Positions 1 through 8,860 of a stretch of DNA of 64,000 nt are shown here, piece after piece. Origin of the DNA: Vogesella sp. XCS3 (GTDB taxonomy: Bacteria; Pseudomonadota; Gammaproteobacteria; Burkholderiales; Chromobacteriaceae); assembly GCF_020616155.1 (NCBI RefSeq), contig NZ_CP085530.1:325501-389500 (forward strand), read 5' to 3'. Numbering within the stretch: the stretch's first letter is position 1; every line of letters begins with the position of its first letter. A program made the translations under genes and the position numbers. Under the pieces are notes generated by a model. The model saw nothing but the letters and a program-made list of their open reading frames with translations, ran no database searches and was not told the DNA's origin.

Positions 1-14
1 GTAAAGCATGTGGC

Positions 15-1121
15 TCAGGCGGTAAGGTCTACCTGCGAAATCAGCCCGGCCTGGCCGCCCTCGGTCAGGTAGACGCCGGCTTTGCGCATCTGCGCCACGG
101 TCTGGTTGGCCGCATCGGTATGGCGGAAGGTGGCGTCCACGTGCGGCAGCAACAGCGCGCCGATGCCCACGTCCATCAGGCTGGTCAGCTGATCCTTGCC
201 GTCTTGCTGGCCCTGCCACAGTTGCAGGCGGGCAAAGAGCGGGTCGCCCTCGTCGATGGCGCCGTTGCCGTCGCTGTCCAGTGCGGCCAGCTCGCCAAAG
301 CCGTCGCCGCTTTGCGGGCCGAACAGCTCGTTTTGCTGGTCGATCTTGCCGTTGCCGTTACGGTCCAGCGCCAGCCAGCCGCCGTTTTTTGGCACCGGCA
401 GCGTGTTTTTCTTGCCGTCGTTATCGATGTCGAACTGTACGGTGGCGCCGGACAGCGTACCGGCGTCGTGGCCCAGGCTGATCATCAGCGGGTCGCGCGC
501 GGCCGCGCCGAAGTTCAGCGTTTCTGTGCTGCTTACCGAGAAGCTGCGTTGCAGGCTGACGTCCAGCTGGAAGTTCAGGCTGCGGCCGTCGCGGGTGGTG
601 ATGTTGCCGCTGGCGGAAAACTGCAGCGATTCCTGCTCGCTATAACGCGTTTCGCGCTCGATGCGCAGGCCCCAGTCCTCGTTGCCTTGTTCGCGGCGTG
701 GCGTGCCACGCTCTTGTTGCTGCTCGCCCTGCATGGCCTGATCTTGCGCGGCCGCTTGCAGGTGTTGCTTGTCCAGCGGGTACACGTCGGACAGGTCGAT
801 ACGGATACCGAAAGTAGACTCCAGGATATTGCGCAGCAGCGACAGTGTGGGGCTGAGGTCGGCTTCCAGCGGGCTATCGCTTGCCTGCACGTCGCTTGCG
901 CCCTGGCTGGCATTGCTCTGGGCCAGGCTTTGGCCAATGGCGGTTGCCGGGCTGGCTTGCTGCGCAGCGGCGCGGCGGCCGCTTTCGCTGATGTCCACCT
1001 GGTCTTGCGGGGCGTTTTGCCGCGCGCCTTCCTGCCAGAAGGTAATGCGCTGCTGGGTGCTGTGGGTTTGTTCCAGGTAGTGCTGGCTGCTCAGGTCTAG
1101 CGACAGGCTATCGATTCTCAT
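15..1121 (-). CDS. EF-hand-like calcium-binding protein, function unknown
   Basis: 368-residue protein ending at TGA (15-17 on the complement). I do not recognise a named family. The N-terminal third is polar and Gln/Ala-rich with no signal peptide or membrane segment. Residues about 225-295 carry three Asp-rich loops: DIDNDGKK at 231, DRNGNGKID at 253 and DSDGNGAIDEGD at 282. The second and third match the EF-hand or dockerin-type calcium loop DxDxDG. A beta-rich stretch (about 165-225) lies before them. It stands alone, transcribed away from the UbiB-like gene, whose terminator at 1231-1266 separates the two. A cytoplasmic or non-classically exported calcium-responsive protein is possible, but only the loops are actually seen. 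Confidence 0.75.
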   Translation of the reverse strand: MRIDSLSLDLSSQHYLEQTHSTQQRITFWQEGARQNAPQDQVDISESGRRAAAQQASPATAIGQSLAQSNASQGASDVQASDSPLEADLSPTLSLLRNILESTFGIRIDLSDVYPLDKQHLQAAAQDQAMQGEQQQERGTPRREQGNEDWGLRIERETRYSEQESLQFSASGNITTRDGRSLNFQLDVSLQRSFSVSSTETLNFGAAARDPLMISLGHDAGTLSGATVQFDIDNDGKKNTLPVPKNGGWLALDRNGNGKIDQQNELFGPQSGDGFGELAALDSDGNGAIDEGDPLFARLQLWQGQQDGKDQLTSLMDVGIGALLLPHVDATFRHTDAANQTVAQMRKAGVYLTEGGQAGLISQVDLTA

Positions 1122-1230
1122 GGCGGTTCTCCTGCTGGCCTGTCTGCGCCGCAGGGGGCAAGAGAGGCGATTCGATGCGCTTATATCGGCAGCATGGCGG
1201 CAGGGCTTAGCCTTTTTTGATAGCAGGTGT

Positions 1231-1266
1231 TAATAAAAACAGCCGCTACCCAAGGGGTAGTGGCTG
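1231..1266 (-). terminator. Rho-independent terminator of the UbiB-like gene
   Basis: A 12-bp stem (1240-1251 with 1255-1266, one G-T pair) closes a 3-nt loop. Read on the minus strand it is followed by a run of five T (complement of 1235-1239). It sits just beyond the UbiB-like stop codon. Confidence 0.8.
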
Positions 1267-1328
1267 CGCTTTGCGGAGACGCAAAATCAATATGGATCAG
1301 TGGGTTGTGGCAAGGTTGGCCGCAGGGG

Positions 1329-3011
1329 TTACAGGTGCTTGCCGGCGCGCCAGATCGACCAGATCAACCACAGGCTGTTGAAAAAAGCAGCCATGAAGCC
1401 CAGAAAGCCAAACAGCGGCAGGCCGAACAGTGTGGGGCCGCCCTTCACTGTCATCACGATGGACGAGCCGATAATCAGGCAGCCGGTGACAATGCCCATG
1501 GTCAGCCGGTTCACGCTCTTGTCCAGCTGGTGGCCAAACTGCTCCAGCCGCTTCAGGTCGAGGTTGATGCGGAAGCGGCCGTGGCGAATGTCCTTGCCAA
1601 GGCGGATGATGTCGCCCGGCAGGTTGGCCAGCATGCCCAGGCCCTCGGTTACCGTGGTCTTGCCGCGCTTGAACAGGTTACGCGGGTCGTAGCGCGCCAG
1701 GATCAGCTGTTTGACAAATGGCGCCAGGTGTTCCACCAGCTGGAAATCCGGGTCCAGCTGGCGGCCCAGGCCTTCCAGGGTGATCAGCGCCTTGAACAGC
1801 ATGGCCATGTCCGGCGGCAGCAAAATGCCGTGGTCACGGATCAGCGCCATGATGTCGTTGATCAGCTGGGTGATGTTGAGGTTTTTCAGCGGCACATGGT
1901 CGTACTGGAACAGGATCTCGCCGATATCCTCGGCAAACTGTTCTTCGTCTACCGGCGTGCTGCCGGTCCACTCCAGCAACACGTTCATCATGCCGCGTTC
2001 GTTGCGCTCGGCCAGTGCGGCCAACATGTCCACGATTTCGTCACGGCGCTTGTGCGATAGCCGGCCCACCATGCCAAAGTCGATGAAGGCGATGCGGTTG
2101 TCGGCCAGGAAAATTACGTTGCCGGGGTGCGGGTCGGCGTGGAAGAAGCCGTTGATCAGGATCATCTTCAGTACCGCATCGGCACCGCGCTTGGCCAGCA
2201 GCGGCGGGGACAGGCCGGCGCCAGGCAATGCGTCTACCGGTGTGGCTGACCAGCCGGCGATATAGTCCTGTACGTTCACCGCCGGGCGGGTGTAGTCCCA
2301 GTACACCGCGGGCACGCGGATATGCGGGTCGCCGGCAAAGTCTTTGCCGAAGCGTTCCATATTGCGTGCTTCCACCGCCAGGTCCAGCTCGCGCCGTAGC
2401 GAGCGCGAAAACTGCGCCACGATTTCGGATGGCTGGAAGCGGCGCGCGTCGGGAAACTCCAGCTCGATCAGGTGCGCAATGTGTTCCAGGATGCGCAGGT
2501 CGGCCTCTACCTTGTCTACAATGCCGGGGCGGCGCAGCTTGACGGCCACCTCGGTGCCATCTTTCAGTAGCGCGCGGTGTACCTGGGCGATCGAAGCCGA
2601 GCCGATGGGTTTGCGTTCGAACTCGGCAAATACCTCGTCCGGTTTGCAGCCTAGCGCCTGTTCCAGCAAAGCATCCAGAAAGCCATCGCCTATCGGTGGC
2701 ACCGTGCTTTGCAGTTTCTCGAATTCGGTAATCCACTCCGGGCCGAACACGTCCACGCGGGTGGACAGGATCTGGCCCAGCTTGATGAAGGTCGGCCCCA
2801 GCTCCTCGAAGGCACGGCGCACACGGATGGGGGCCGGTATGGCATTGGCCGGGTCTGGCAGCGTGATGTTCAGCCATTCGCCCGCCTTTTCTACCGCACG
2901 TGGCAGCCGTAGCCGCTGTGCGAATTCGCCCAGCCCGTGGCGGAACAATATGCCGCTGATCTGTTTCAGACGGGGCAGGTCGCGCATGGCGATGAGGGTT
3001 TCTCTGAGCAT
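1329..3011 (-). CDS. ABC1/AarF/UbiB-family protein kinase-like protein
   Basis: 560 residues from the ATG at 3011; the frame stays open to 3212, but the upstream extension is unlike the family and runs into the divergent promoter region. Family landmarks are present: KLGQ at 77-80 followed by STR (the KxGQ motif), GSASIAQVH at 137-145 (the atypical Ala-rich nucleotide loop), the Lys in AVKLRRPG near 158, HADPHPGN at 291-298 and DFG at 311-313. The C-terminus has two hydrophobic segments (about 500-555), as in UbiB-type membrane-associated members. UbiB supports ubiquinone biosynthesis, but the usual ubiE-ubiJ neighbours are absent, so this may be a paralogue acting on other isoprenoid lipids. 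No strong Shine-Dalgarno sequence is seen before the start. Confidence 0.9.
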   Translation of the reverse strand: MLRETLIAMRDLPRLKQISGILFRHGLGEFAQRLRLPRAVEKAGEWLNITLPDPANAIPAPIRVRRAFEELGPTFIKLGQILSTRVDVFGPEWITEFEKLQSTVPPIGDGFLDALLEQALGCKPDEVFAEFERKPIGSASIAQVHRALLKDGTEVAVKLRRPGIVDKVEADLRILEHIAHLIELEFPDARRFQPSEIVAQFSRSLRRELDLAVEARNMERFGKDFAGDPHIRVPAVYWDYTRPAVNVQDYIAGWSATPVDALPGAGLSPPLLAKRGADAVLKMILINGFFHADPHPGNVIFLADNRIAFIDFGMVGRLSHKRRDEIVDMLAALAERNERGMMNVLLEWTGSTPVDEEQFAEDIGEILFQYDHVPLKNLNITQLINDIMALIRDHGILLPPDMAMLFKALITLEGLGRQLDPDFQLVEHLAPFVKQLILARYDPRNLFKRGKTTVTEGLGMLANLPGDIIRLGKDIRHGRFRINLDLKRLEQFGHQLDKSVNRLTMGIVTGCLIIGSSIVMTVKGGPTLFGLPLFGFLGFMAAFFNSLWLIWSIWRAGKHL

Positions 3012-3281
3012 GGCTATCGTCGGGGTAGGGCCGGGTGGCCGTTGCGGGAGTGCGCGCCCATGATGGTGGCGTGGCCAGTATCGCAATATTTCACCCGCAT
3101 CGACAATAGCCGCCGGCCGCGCCGGTATGGCCGCCGTTATTGGGTGATAGCAATACATTGCCGCTTGGTGGCCGGGGGGAACGATGGTATCGTTCAGCAC
3201 TATTTTGTTCAAAACCAGCTAACAGATGCGCTGCCAGGCTGCCCGCGAGGGGCGGTGCCGGTGGCATACAGTCTTGAACCT

Positions 3282-4106
3282 ATGAAATTTTACCAATCTA
3301 TTCTGGCCCTGTTTCTGGCCGGTTTCATGGCCGTAGCCCATGCTGCGCCAGACACCGCGGCGGATGGCGAGGCCGACCCGATCGCCCGCTTTGCCTCGCC
3401 AGGCGAAGAGGCTGCCGGCGATCTGTTGCTGCAGGCCATGAGCCTGATCGGCGTCGCCTACCGCTTTGGCGGCAGTAACCCGGAAAGCGGCCTGGATTGC
3501 TCCGGTTTTATCCAGTACGTATTCAAAAAGTCCCTGCGTGTGAACCTGCCGCGTACCTCGGCCAGCATGGCCCAGGTTGGCCGCGAGATCGACCGCGATG
3601 AACTCAAGGCCGGTGATCTGGTCTTTTTCAATACGCGCGGCTTTCGCTATTCCCACGTGGGCATGTATCTGGGCAATAACAAGTTCATTCACTCACCGCG
3701 TACCGGCAAGAGCATCGAAGTAGTCAATATGACTCAAAGCTACTGGGCTACCCGCTATAACGGTGCCCGTCGTGTGGCGCGTGCCGGCATGCCGGTAGCG
3801 GCGGCCGAGGTGGAAAAACCAGCCAGCAATGTGGCCGCTGCCAGCACCGGCAAGCGCAGCTACCGCAAGGTCGAGGCGGCGGATACCGAACAGCGTAGCG
3901 TGAAGGGCAAGAAGAAAAAGAACGCACGGGATGATGCGCCGGTAGCCAAGGGCAAGAAAGGCAAAAAAGCCGAGCAGGGCAGCAGCGCACGTAGCAAGAA
4001 GAAAGCCGGTGCCGAGCAGGCCGTCAGCAAGAAAAGCAGCAAAAAAAGCAGCAAGTCATCTGATGGCGCCAAGAAAAAGGCGCCAGTGAAGAAGAAAAAA
4101 GACTAG
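3282..4106 (+). CDS. NlpC/P60-family peptidoglycan endopeptidase with Lys-rich tail
   Basis: 274 residues. Residues 1-21 form a signal peptide ending in AHA. The NlpC/P60 domain covers about 45-165, with catalytic Cys73 (LDCSGF), His125 (YSHVGMYLG) and a second His137 (FIHSPR), so it should be an active periplasmic gamma-D-glutamyl-diamino acid endopeptidase. From about residue 180 the protein becomes a low-complexity Lys/Ala/Ser tail (many KKK and SKK runs) to the end. That tail is not part of the family core and could bind anionic wall or envelope polymers. The frame is open upstream to 2937, but that would lose the signal peptide and overlap the divergent gene, so the ATG at 3282 is chosen. 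Confidence 0.9.
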   Translation: MKFYQSILALFLAGFMAVAHAAPDTAADGEADPIARFASPGEEAAGDLLLQAMSLIGVAYRFGGSNPESGLDCSGFIQYVFKKSLRVNLPRTSASMAQVGREIDRDELKAGDLVFFNTRGFRYSHVGMYLGNNKFIHSPRTGKSIEVVNMTQSYWATRYNGARRVARAGMPVAAAEVEKPASNVAAASTGKRSYRKVEAADTEQRSVKGKKKKNARDDAPVAKGKKGKKAEQGSSARSKKKAGAEQAVSKKSSKKSSKSSDGAKKKAPVKKKKD

Positions 4107-4142
4107 GCGCCGCCCGCAGTCTGGCGTGACACAATCTGTACC

Positions 4143-4168
4143 CGAGGCCCCGCTTCTGCCGGGCCTCG
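4143..4168 (+). terminator. GC-rich hairpin after the NlpC/P60 gene
   Basis: An 8-bp stem (4143-4150 with 4161-4168) follows the stop codon by about 36 nt. There is no clear T-run, so it may be a weak terminator or a stabilising 3-prime hairpin. Confidence 0.35.
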
Positions 4169-4235
4169 CCATTTACAGGGCGCTTATTGCCCGGCTGGCC
4201 AGCCCCGTGCTGGCGGCCATACCGAAAGGCCAACA

Positions 4236-4448
4236 ATGAAACCGGATCTGCCAATCTGGCATGCCCCCGACGGCAGCGTGGTGTCGTGCACCGAAAAAGT
4301 AAAAGTGATGACCGAGAATATGGAAGAGCTGGCCCAGGTGGCACAGGACGCGTTTGAAGATGCCATCCTGATGGGCTGCGACGAGCATCAGGTGCGTGCT
4401 TTTCTGGTGGCCATGATGCAGCAGCTGGACAACCCTTACCGAGCCTGA
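4236..4448 (+). CDS. Small conserved hypothetical protein
   Basis: 70 residues, acidic and helical in the middle (EELAQVAQDAFEDAILMG), with no signal peptide or membrane segment. I recognise it only as a small conserved ORF often found beside lolC in betaproteobacteria; no function can be assigned. It ends 8 nt before lolC, so the two are probably cotranscribed. A single Cys is present in each half (VSCTEK, MGCDEH), but no motif was identified. Confidence 0.75.
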   Translation: MKPDLPIWHAPDGSVVSCTEKVKVMTENMEELAQVAQDAFEDAILMGCDEHQVRAFLVAMMQQLDNPYRA

Positions 4449-4456
4449 ACCCGCCC

Positions 4457-5704
4457 ATGTCTTTCCCTTACGAGGTCTTTATCGGCCTGCGTTATCTGCG
4501 CGCCCGCCGGCGTAACGGCTTTATCTCTTTTATCTCGTTGATGTCGGTGTTGGGCATTGCCCTGGGCGTGGCCGCGCTGATTGTGGTGTTGTCGGTGATG
4601 AACGGTTTCCAGCAGGAAATCCGTGGCCGCATGCTGTCGGTGGTGTCGCATCTGGAAATCGGCAGCTACGACGGCCAGATCGCTAGCTGGCAGCCGCTGC
4701 AGGCCCAGCTGCGCCAGCAGCCGCACGTGGTGGCCGCCGCCCCGTACGTGAATGCACAGGGCTTGTTATCCAGCCGTGGCAATGTGCGCGGTGCGCTGGT
4801 GCGCGGCATCGACCCGGCTGCCGAGCAGACAGTGGTGGCGCTGGGCAAGGAAATGCTGCGCGGCAAGCTCACTGACCTGGAGCCCGGCAGCTATCGCATC
4901 GTGCTGGGTGTAGAGCTGGCGCGCCAGCTGGGTGTGGAAGTGGGCGACAAGGTGACACTGATCACGCCGCAAGGCAATGTAACCCCGGCTGGCATGATGC
5001 CGCGCCTGAAGCAGTTCACCGTGGCCGGCGTGTTCAAGGCTGGCATGTTCGAGTACGACTCCTCGCTGGCCATGATCTCGCTGCGCGACGCGCAGGTGCT
5101 GTTCCGCCTGGGGCAGGACGTGTCCGGTATCCGCCTGAAACTGGATGACACCATGCTGGCGCCGCAGGTCAAAGCTGCGTTACAACCGCAGCTGGCGGCC
5201 AACCTGGTAGCCACCGACTGGACCGACATGAACGCCAATTACTTCCGCGCGGTGCAGATCGAAAAACGCATGATGTTCATCATCCTGACGCTGATCGTGG
5301 CCGTGGCCGCGTTCAACCTGGTGTCCACGCTGGTGATGGTGGTTACCGACAAGCAGGCCGACATCGCCATCCTGCGCACATTGGGCGCCAGCCCGGCCAG
5401 CATCATGAAGATCTTCATGATCCAGGGCTCCATTGCCGGGGTGCTGGGCACGGTCGCCGGCGTGGCCGGCGGCTTGCTGCTGGCCTACAACCTGGGCGCG
5501 GTGCTGTCTGCGGTGGAAAGCCTGATTGGCGCCAAGCTGCTGTCCAGCGATGTATACATGATCGATTACCTGCCCACCGACATCCAGCTGGGCGATGTGT
5601 CTACCATCGGCCTGATCTCGCTGGCGCTGGCGCTGCTGGCAACGATTTACCCAAGTTGGCGCGCCGCCCGTGTGCGCCCGGCGGAGGCCCTGCGTTATGA
5701 GTAA
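4457..5704 (+). CDS. lolC: LolC/LolE-type lipoprotein-releasing permease
   Basis: 415 residues. This is an inner membrane subunit of the LolCDE ABC transporter, which extracts mature lipoproteins and hands them to LolA. The N-terminus ([15 protein letters not shown], then a transmembrane segment at about 25-50) is characteristic of the family. A large periplasmic domain lies at about 55-265, followed by three transmembrane segments (about 270-300, 315-350, 380-400) in the FtsX-like fold, ending [14 protein letters not shown]. Only one LolC/E-type permease is present beside lolD, so it probably works as a homodimer, as in bacteria with LolF-type transporters; a second permease elsewhere cannot be excluded. 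Confidence 0.93.
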   Translation: MSFPYEVFIGLRYLRARRRNGFISFISLMSVLGIALGVAALIVVLSVMNGFQQEIRGRMLSVVSHLEIGSYDGQIASWQPLQAQLRQQPHVVAAAPYVNAQGLLSSRGNVRGALVRGIDPAAEQTVVALGKEMLRGKLTDLEPGSYRIVLGVELARQLGVEVGDKVTLITPQGNVTPAGMMPRLKQFTVAGVFKAGMFEYDSSLAMISLRDAQVLFRLGQDVSGIRLKLDDTMLAPQVKAALQPQLAANLVATDWTDMNANYFRAVQIEKRMMFIILTLIVAVAAFNLVSTLVMVVTDKQADIAILRTLGASPASIMKIFMIQGSIAGVLGTVAGVAGGLLLAYNLGAVLSAVESLIGAKLLSSDVYMIDYLPTDIQLGDVSTIGLISLALALLATIYPSWRAARVRPAEALRYE

Positions 5705-6383
5705 TATCCTGAGCTGCCAGGGTCTGGCCAAGCGCTACAGTGAAGGCAATCTGGCGGTAGACGTGCTGAGCGGCATCGATCTGACGGTCGAGCGTGGCGA
5801 GTTTGTCGCCATTGTGGGCGCGTCAGGTTCGGGCAAGAGCACGCTGCTGCACCTGCTAGGCGGGCTGGATGCGCCCAGTAGCGGCAGCGTCAGTGTGCTG
5901 GGGCAGCCGCTGGCCGGCATGGACGAAGCGGCGCTGGGGCGTTTTCGTAATCGCCACCTGGGCTTTGTCTACCAGTTCCACCATTTGCTGCCCGAGTTTA
6001 CCGCGCTGGAAAACGTGATGATGCCCTTGCTGATTGCGCGCCAGCCGCGCGAGCAGGCGGCGGCGCAGGCACAGGCGCTGCTGGCCCAGGTCGGCTTGGC
6101 CGCACGTGCCGGCCACAAGCCGGGCGAGCTGTCTGGCGGCGAGCGCCAGCGCGTGGCCATAGCCCGGGCACTGGTAACCCGCCCGGATTGCCTGCTGGCC
6201 GACGAGCCCACAGGTAACCTGGACCGTGGCAACGCGGCAGCGGTGTTCGACCTGCTGCGCCAGCTCAATAGCGAGCTGGGCACCAGCATGGTGATGGTGA
6301 CGCACGATCGCGAGCTGGCGGCGCGTGCCGATCGCGTGCTGACATTGGGGGCGGATGGCTTGCAGCCATTGCCGCAGCCCTGA
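5697..6383 (+). CDS. lolD: LolD lipoprotein-releasing system ATPase
   Basis: 228 residues. The ATG at 5697 overlaps the lolC stop by 8 nt, showing translational coupling; an open frame to 5670 exists, but this start fits the family. Walker A is GASGSGKST (41-49), the signature is LSGGERQR (146-153) and Walker B is LLADEP (167-172), with the H-loop in MVTHDRE. It powers lipoprotein release together with the LolC-type permease encoded just upstream. Confidence 0.95.
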   Translation: MSNILSCQGLAKRYSEGNLAVDVLSGIDLTVERGEFVAIVGASGSGKSTLLHLLGGLDAPSSGSVSVLGQPLAGMDEAALGRFRNRHLGFVYQFHHLLPEFTALENVMMPLLIARQPREQAAAQAQALLAQVGLAARAGHKPGELSGGERQRVAIARALVTRPDCLLADEPTGNLDRGNAAAVFDLLRQLNSELGTSMVMVTHDRELAARADRVLTLGADGLQPLPQP

Positions 6384-6412
6384 CTAACGTTTGATCAAGA
6401 TAAGGACCTGTG

Positions 6413-7696
6413 ATGCTGCAACACGACTCTACCCTCACATTCGACCGGCTGGTCGCTGCCATACAAGGCCCCACCGGCTGGATGGAGCTGCTGGTGGCTG
6501 CCGTGGGTATCGTGCTGGCGTTCTGGCTGTCGCGTCGTATCCACGCCCGTTACTTTGCGGCCAACCCCGCGGACTGGGGCTTCGGCAAGTACCTGATGTA
6601 CCGCCTGGTGCTGCCGCTGTCGGCACAGCTGTGGACACAGCTGGCAGCCGTGCTGTGGCAGCTGGCGGTAGGGGTGCGCTCCGAGCTGTTGGTGGTATCG
6701 GCTACGCTGCTGTTCTGGATGTCCGTCATCCGTATTCTCACGGCCGTAGTGCGCCATGCCCTGCCGGATGGCAAGCTGGAGCGTAGCACCGAACACTTTA
6801 TGGCCATGCTGTTGTGGACCGGCTTTGCCAGCTGGGCGGTAGGGGTGGATACCGTGGTGCTGGACTGGCTGGAGTCGATCAGCTTCCGCGTAGGCAAGAA
6901 CGAAATCGACCTGCTGATGATCCTGTCCGCCCTGGTGTGGGTGTCGGTGATCATGGTGGGCGCGCTGTGGGTCAGCAAGCTCATCGAAAAGCGCGTGATG
7001 AAGCTGTCCGACGTCGACCTGAGCCTGCGCATCGTGTTTACCAAGCTGGCGCGCACGCTGCTGATGGTGACCGGTGTGCTGGTGGCGCTGCCCATCGTGG
7101 GCATCGACCTTACCGTGCTGTCGGTATTTGGCGGTGCACTGGGTGTGGGCCTGGGTTTTGGCCTACAGAAAATTGCCAGTAACTATGTGTCCGGCTTCAT
7201 CATCCTGCTGGACCGCTCCATCCGCATTGGCGACCGCCTGATGGTGGACAACCGCGTGGGCTATGTCAGCAAGATCACCAGCCGTTTTGTGGTACTGAAA
7301 AGCGCCGACGGCTCGGAGGCGCTGGTGCCGAACGACACGCTGATTGCCAATACGGTGATCAACCAGTCGTATACCGACAAATCGCTGTGGATCAGCCTGC
7401 CTATCCAGGTGGCGTACGGTACCGACCTGCCGCAGGCGCTGGCGCTGCTGTGCCAGGCGGCCACGCACCCGCGCGTGAAAACCGACCCGGCGCCGTCTGC
7501 CTTTGTGGTGGCGTTTGCCGACTCGGGCATCAATCTGGAAGTAGGACTGTGGGTAAGCGACCCGGAAAACGGCATGCTGTCGCTACGCTCCGAGATCAAT
7601 CTGCGTATCTGGCAGCTGTTCTGCGAGCATGGCATCCAGATACCGTACCCGCAGCGCGAGGTACGCGTACTGAATCCGGCCGGTAACGAAGCATAG
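6413..7696 (+). CDS. MscS-family mechanosensitive ion channel
   Basis: 427 residues from the ATG at 6413, which lies 6 nt after AAGGA (6402-6406); a GTG directly before it (6410) is too close to that site. About five N-terminal hydrophobic segments precede the MscS core. The pore-lining helix is visible as VFGGALGVGLGFGLQKIASN (about 238-257), with its Gly/Ala packing pattern, then DRSIRIGDR and the beta domain (VVLKSADGSEALVPND). The C-terminal alpha-beta part ends near PYPQREVRVLN. It should release osmolytes upon hypo-osmotic shock. It probably belongs to the lolC-lolD transcript (29 nt gap) and continues into the next regulator gene. Confidence 0.92.
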   Translation: MLQHDSTLTFDRLVAAIQGPTGWMELLVAAVGIVLAFWLSRRIHARYFAANPADWGFGKYLMYRLVLPLSAQLWTQLAAVLWQLAVGVRSELLVVSATLLFWMSVIRILTAVVRHALPDGKLERSTEHFMAMLLWTGFASWAVGVDTVVLDWLESISFRVGKNEIDLLMILSALVWVSVIMVGALWVSKLIEKRVMKLSDVDLSLRIVFTKLARTLLMVTGVLVALPIVGIDLTVLSVFGGALGVGLGFGLQKIASNYVSGFIILLDRSIRIGDRLMVDNRVGYVSKITSRFVVLKSADGSEALVPNDTLIANTVINQSYTDKSLWISLPIQVAYGTDLPQALALLCQAATHPRVKTDPAPSAFVVAFADSGINLEVGLWVSDPENGMLSLRSEINLRIWQLFCEHGIQIPYPQREVRVLNPAGNEA

Positions 7697-7705
7697 GGAG
7701 GCGGG

Positions 7706-8329
7706 ATGAGCAAACAGACTCTGGCGGTAATCGACGACGATCTGGCGGTAAGGCAGTCGCTGTTATGGCTACTGGAAACGCCCAGTCTGGCGGTGAGCGG
7801 CTTTGAGAGTGCCGAGCGCTTTTTGGCGCAGGGCAGTGCTGCGGCCAACTTCAACTGCCTGATTGTGGACCTGCGCATGTCTGGCCTGAGCGGCATCATG
7901 TTGCTGGAAAAAATGGCGCAATGGCCGTACTGCCCGCCCGTCATCATGCTGACCGCCCACGGTGACGTGCCGCACGCGGTGGCGGCATTCAAGCTGGGTG
8001 TGGCGGATTTTCTGGAAAAGCCGTTTGACGACGCCCGCCTGCTGGCCCTGGTGGACGAATGCCTGGCACGCGATGCGCAGGAGCGCGAGCGCTACCAGCG
8101 CCGGGTACGGGTAGCCGAAGCGCTGGCCACGCTGACCGAGCGCGAGCGCGAGGTGATGCAGCATATTCTGGCCGGCCTGCTTAACAAGCAGATTGCCGAG
8201 GTACTGAGCATCAGCATGAAAACGGTAGAAGTGCACCGCGCCCGCGTGTTCGACAAGATGGGTGTGAAGTCGGCGGTAGAGCTGGCCGGGGTGATTACCG
8301 TACTGGACGAGGCAGGCAGCAAGACATGA
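7706..8329 (+). CDS. FixJ/NarL-type response regulator (orphan)
   Basis: 207 residues, preceded by a GGGAGG ribosome binding site. The receiver domain (1-120) has the acidic pair at 10-12, the phospho-acceptor Asp55 in LIVDLRMSG, Thr in MLTAHG and Lys in LEKPFD. A LuxR-type helix-turn-helix follows at about 140-195 (LTEREREVMQHILAG, NKQIAEVLSISMKTVEVHRA). FixJ proteins are DNA-binding activators working with a FixL-type kinase, but no kinase lies next to this gene. It sits 9 nt after the mechanosensitive channel and overlaps nudB by 4 nt (ATGA), so it is embedded in an operon of envelope and housekeeping genes. Confidence 0.92.
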   Translation: MSKQTLAVIDDDLAVRQSLLWLLETPSLAVSGFESAERFLAQGSAAANFNCLIVDLRMSGLSGIMLLEKMAQWPYCPPVIMLTAHGDVPHAVAAFKLGVADFLEKPFDDARLLALVDECLARDAQERERYQRRVRVAEALATLTEREREVMQHILAGLLNKQIAEVLSISMKTVEVHRARVFDKMGVKSAVELAGVITVLDEAGSKT

Positions 8330-8772
8330 AGCCAAGCAAGCAGCCGGTTTCCGTGCTGGTAGTGATTCACACCGCCGATCTGCAGGTTTTGTTGATAGAG
8401 CGTGCCGACAAGCCAGGCTACTGGCAGTCGGTTACCGGTAGCCGCGAGGGCGACGAAGCGATTGCCGACACCGCCCGCCGCGAGGTGGAAGAAGAAACCG
8501 GTTTCGCCGCCGCTGACGGCCAGTGGCACGACTGGCAGCAGCAGAATGTCTATGAGATTTTCCCGCATTGGCGCCATCGTTACGCGCCTGGCGTGACCCA
8601 CAACACCGAGCATGTGTTCAGTCTGCAGCTGGCTGGCGCCCTGCGGCCAACCCTGGCACCAGGCGAGCACCTGGCCTGGCAGTGGCTGCCCTGGGAGCAG
8701 GCAGCCGAGCGGGTGTTTTCCCCTTCCAATGCGGCGGCCATTCGCGCGCTAGCACAGCGTTTTTTGCCTTAA
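8326..8772 (+). CDS. nudB: Dihydroneopterin triphosphate diphosphatase (Nudix)
   Basis: 148 residues. The Nudix box is intact at 38-60: Gly38, Glu44, then REVEEETGF (52-60). The YWQSVTGS lead-in and the C-terminal WLPWEQA match NudB, which removes pyrophosphate from dihydroneopterin triphosphate in folate synthesis. The start overlaps the preceding regulator gene by ATGA. A generic Nudix hydrolase cannot be fully excluded. Confidence 0.9.
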   Translation: MKPSKQPVSVLVVIHTADLQVLLIERADKPGYWQSVTGSREGDEAIADTARREVEEETGFAAADGQWHDWQQQNVYEIFPHWRHRYAPGVTHNTEHVFSLQLAGALRPTLAPGEHLAWQWLPWEQAAERVFSPSNAAAIRALAQRFLP

Positions 8773-8860
8773 TCTACATATTTCCCTTATGTATCCTTGC
8801 GCCATTTTGTAGCAGATACCATCATGTGAAGTGTCGGTGGGATAAAAGCAAGGGGGCGAT

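Noticed and set aside
120..1100. 326-codon plus-strand frame opposite the EF-hand-like gene
   Set aside because: The minus-strand frame encodes recognisable calcium loops; the plus-strand translation is Ala/Val/Gln-rich without motifs.
3012..3281. Longer starts for the UbiB-like gene (to 3212) and the NlpC/P60 gene (from 2937)
   Set aside because: Both extensions would overlap each other on opposite strands. The shorter starts give the family N-terminus and the signal peptide, respectively.
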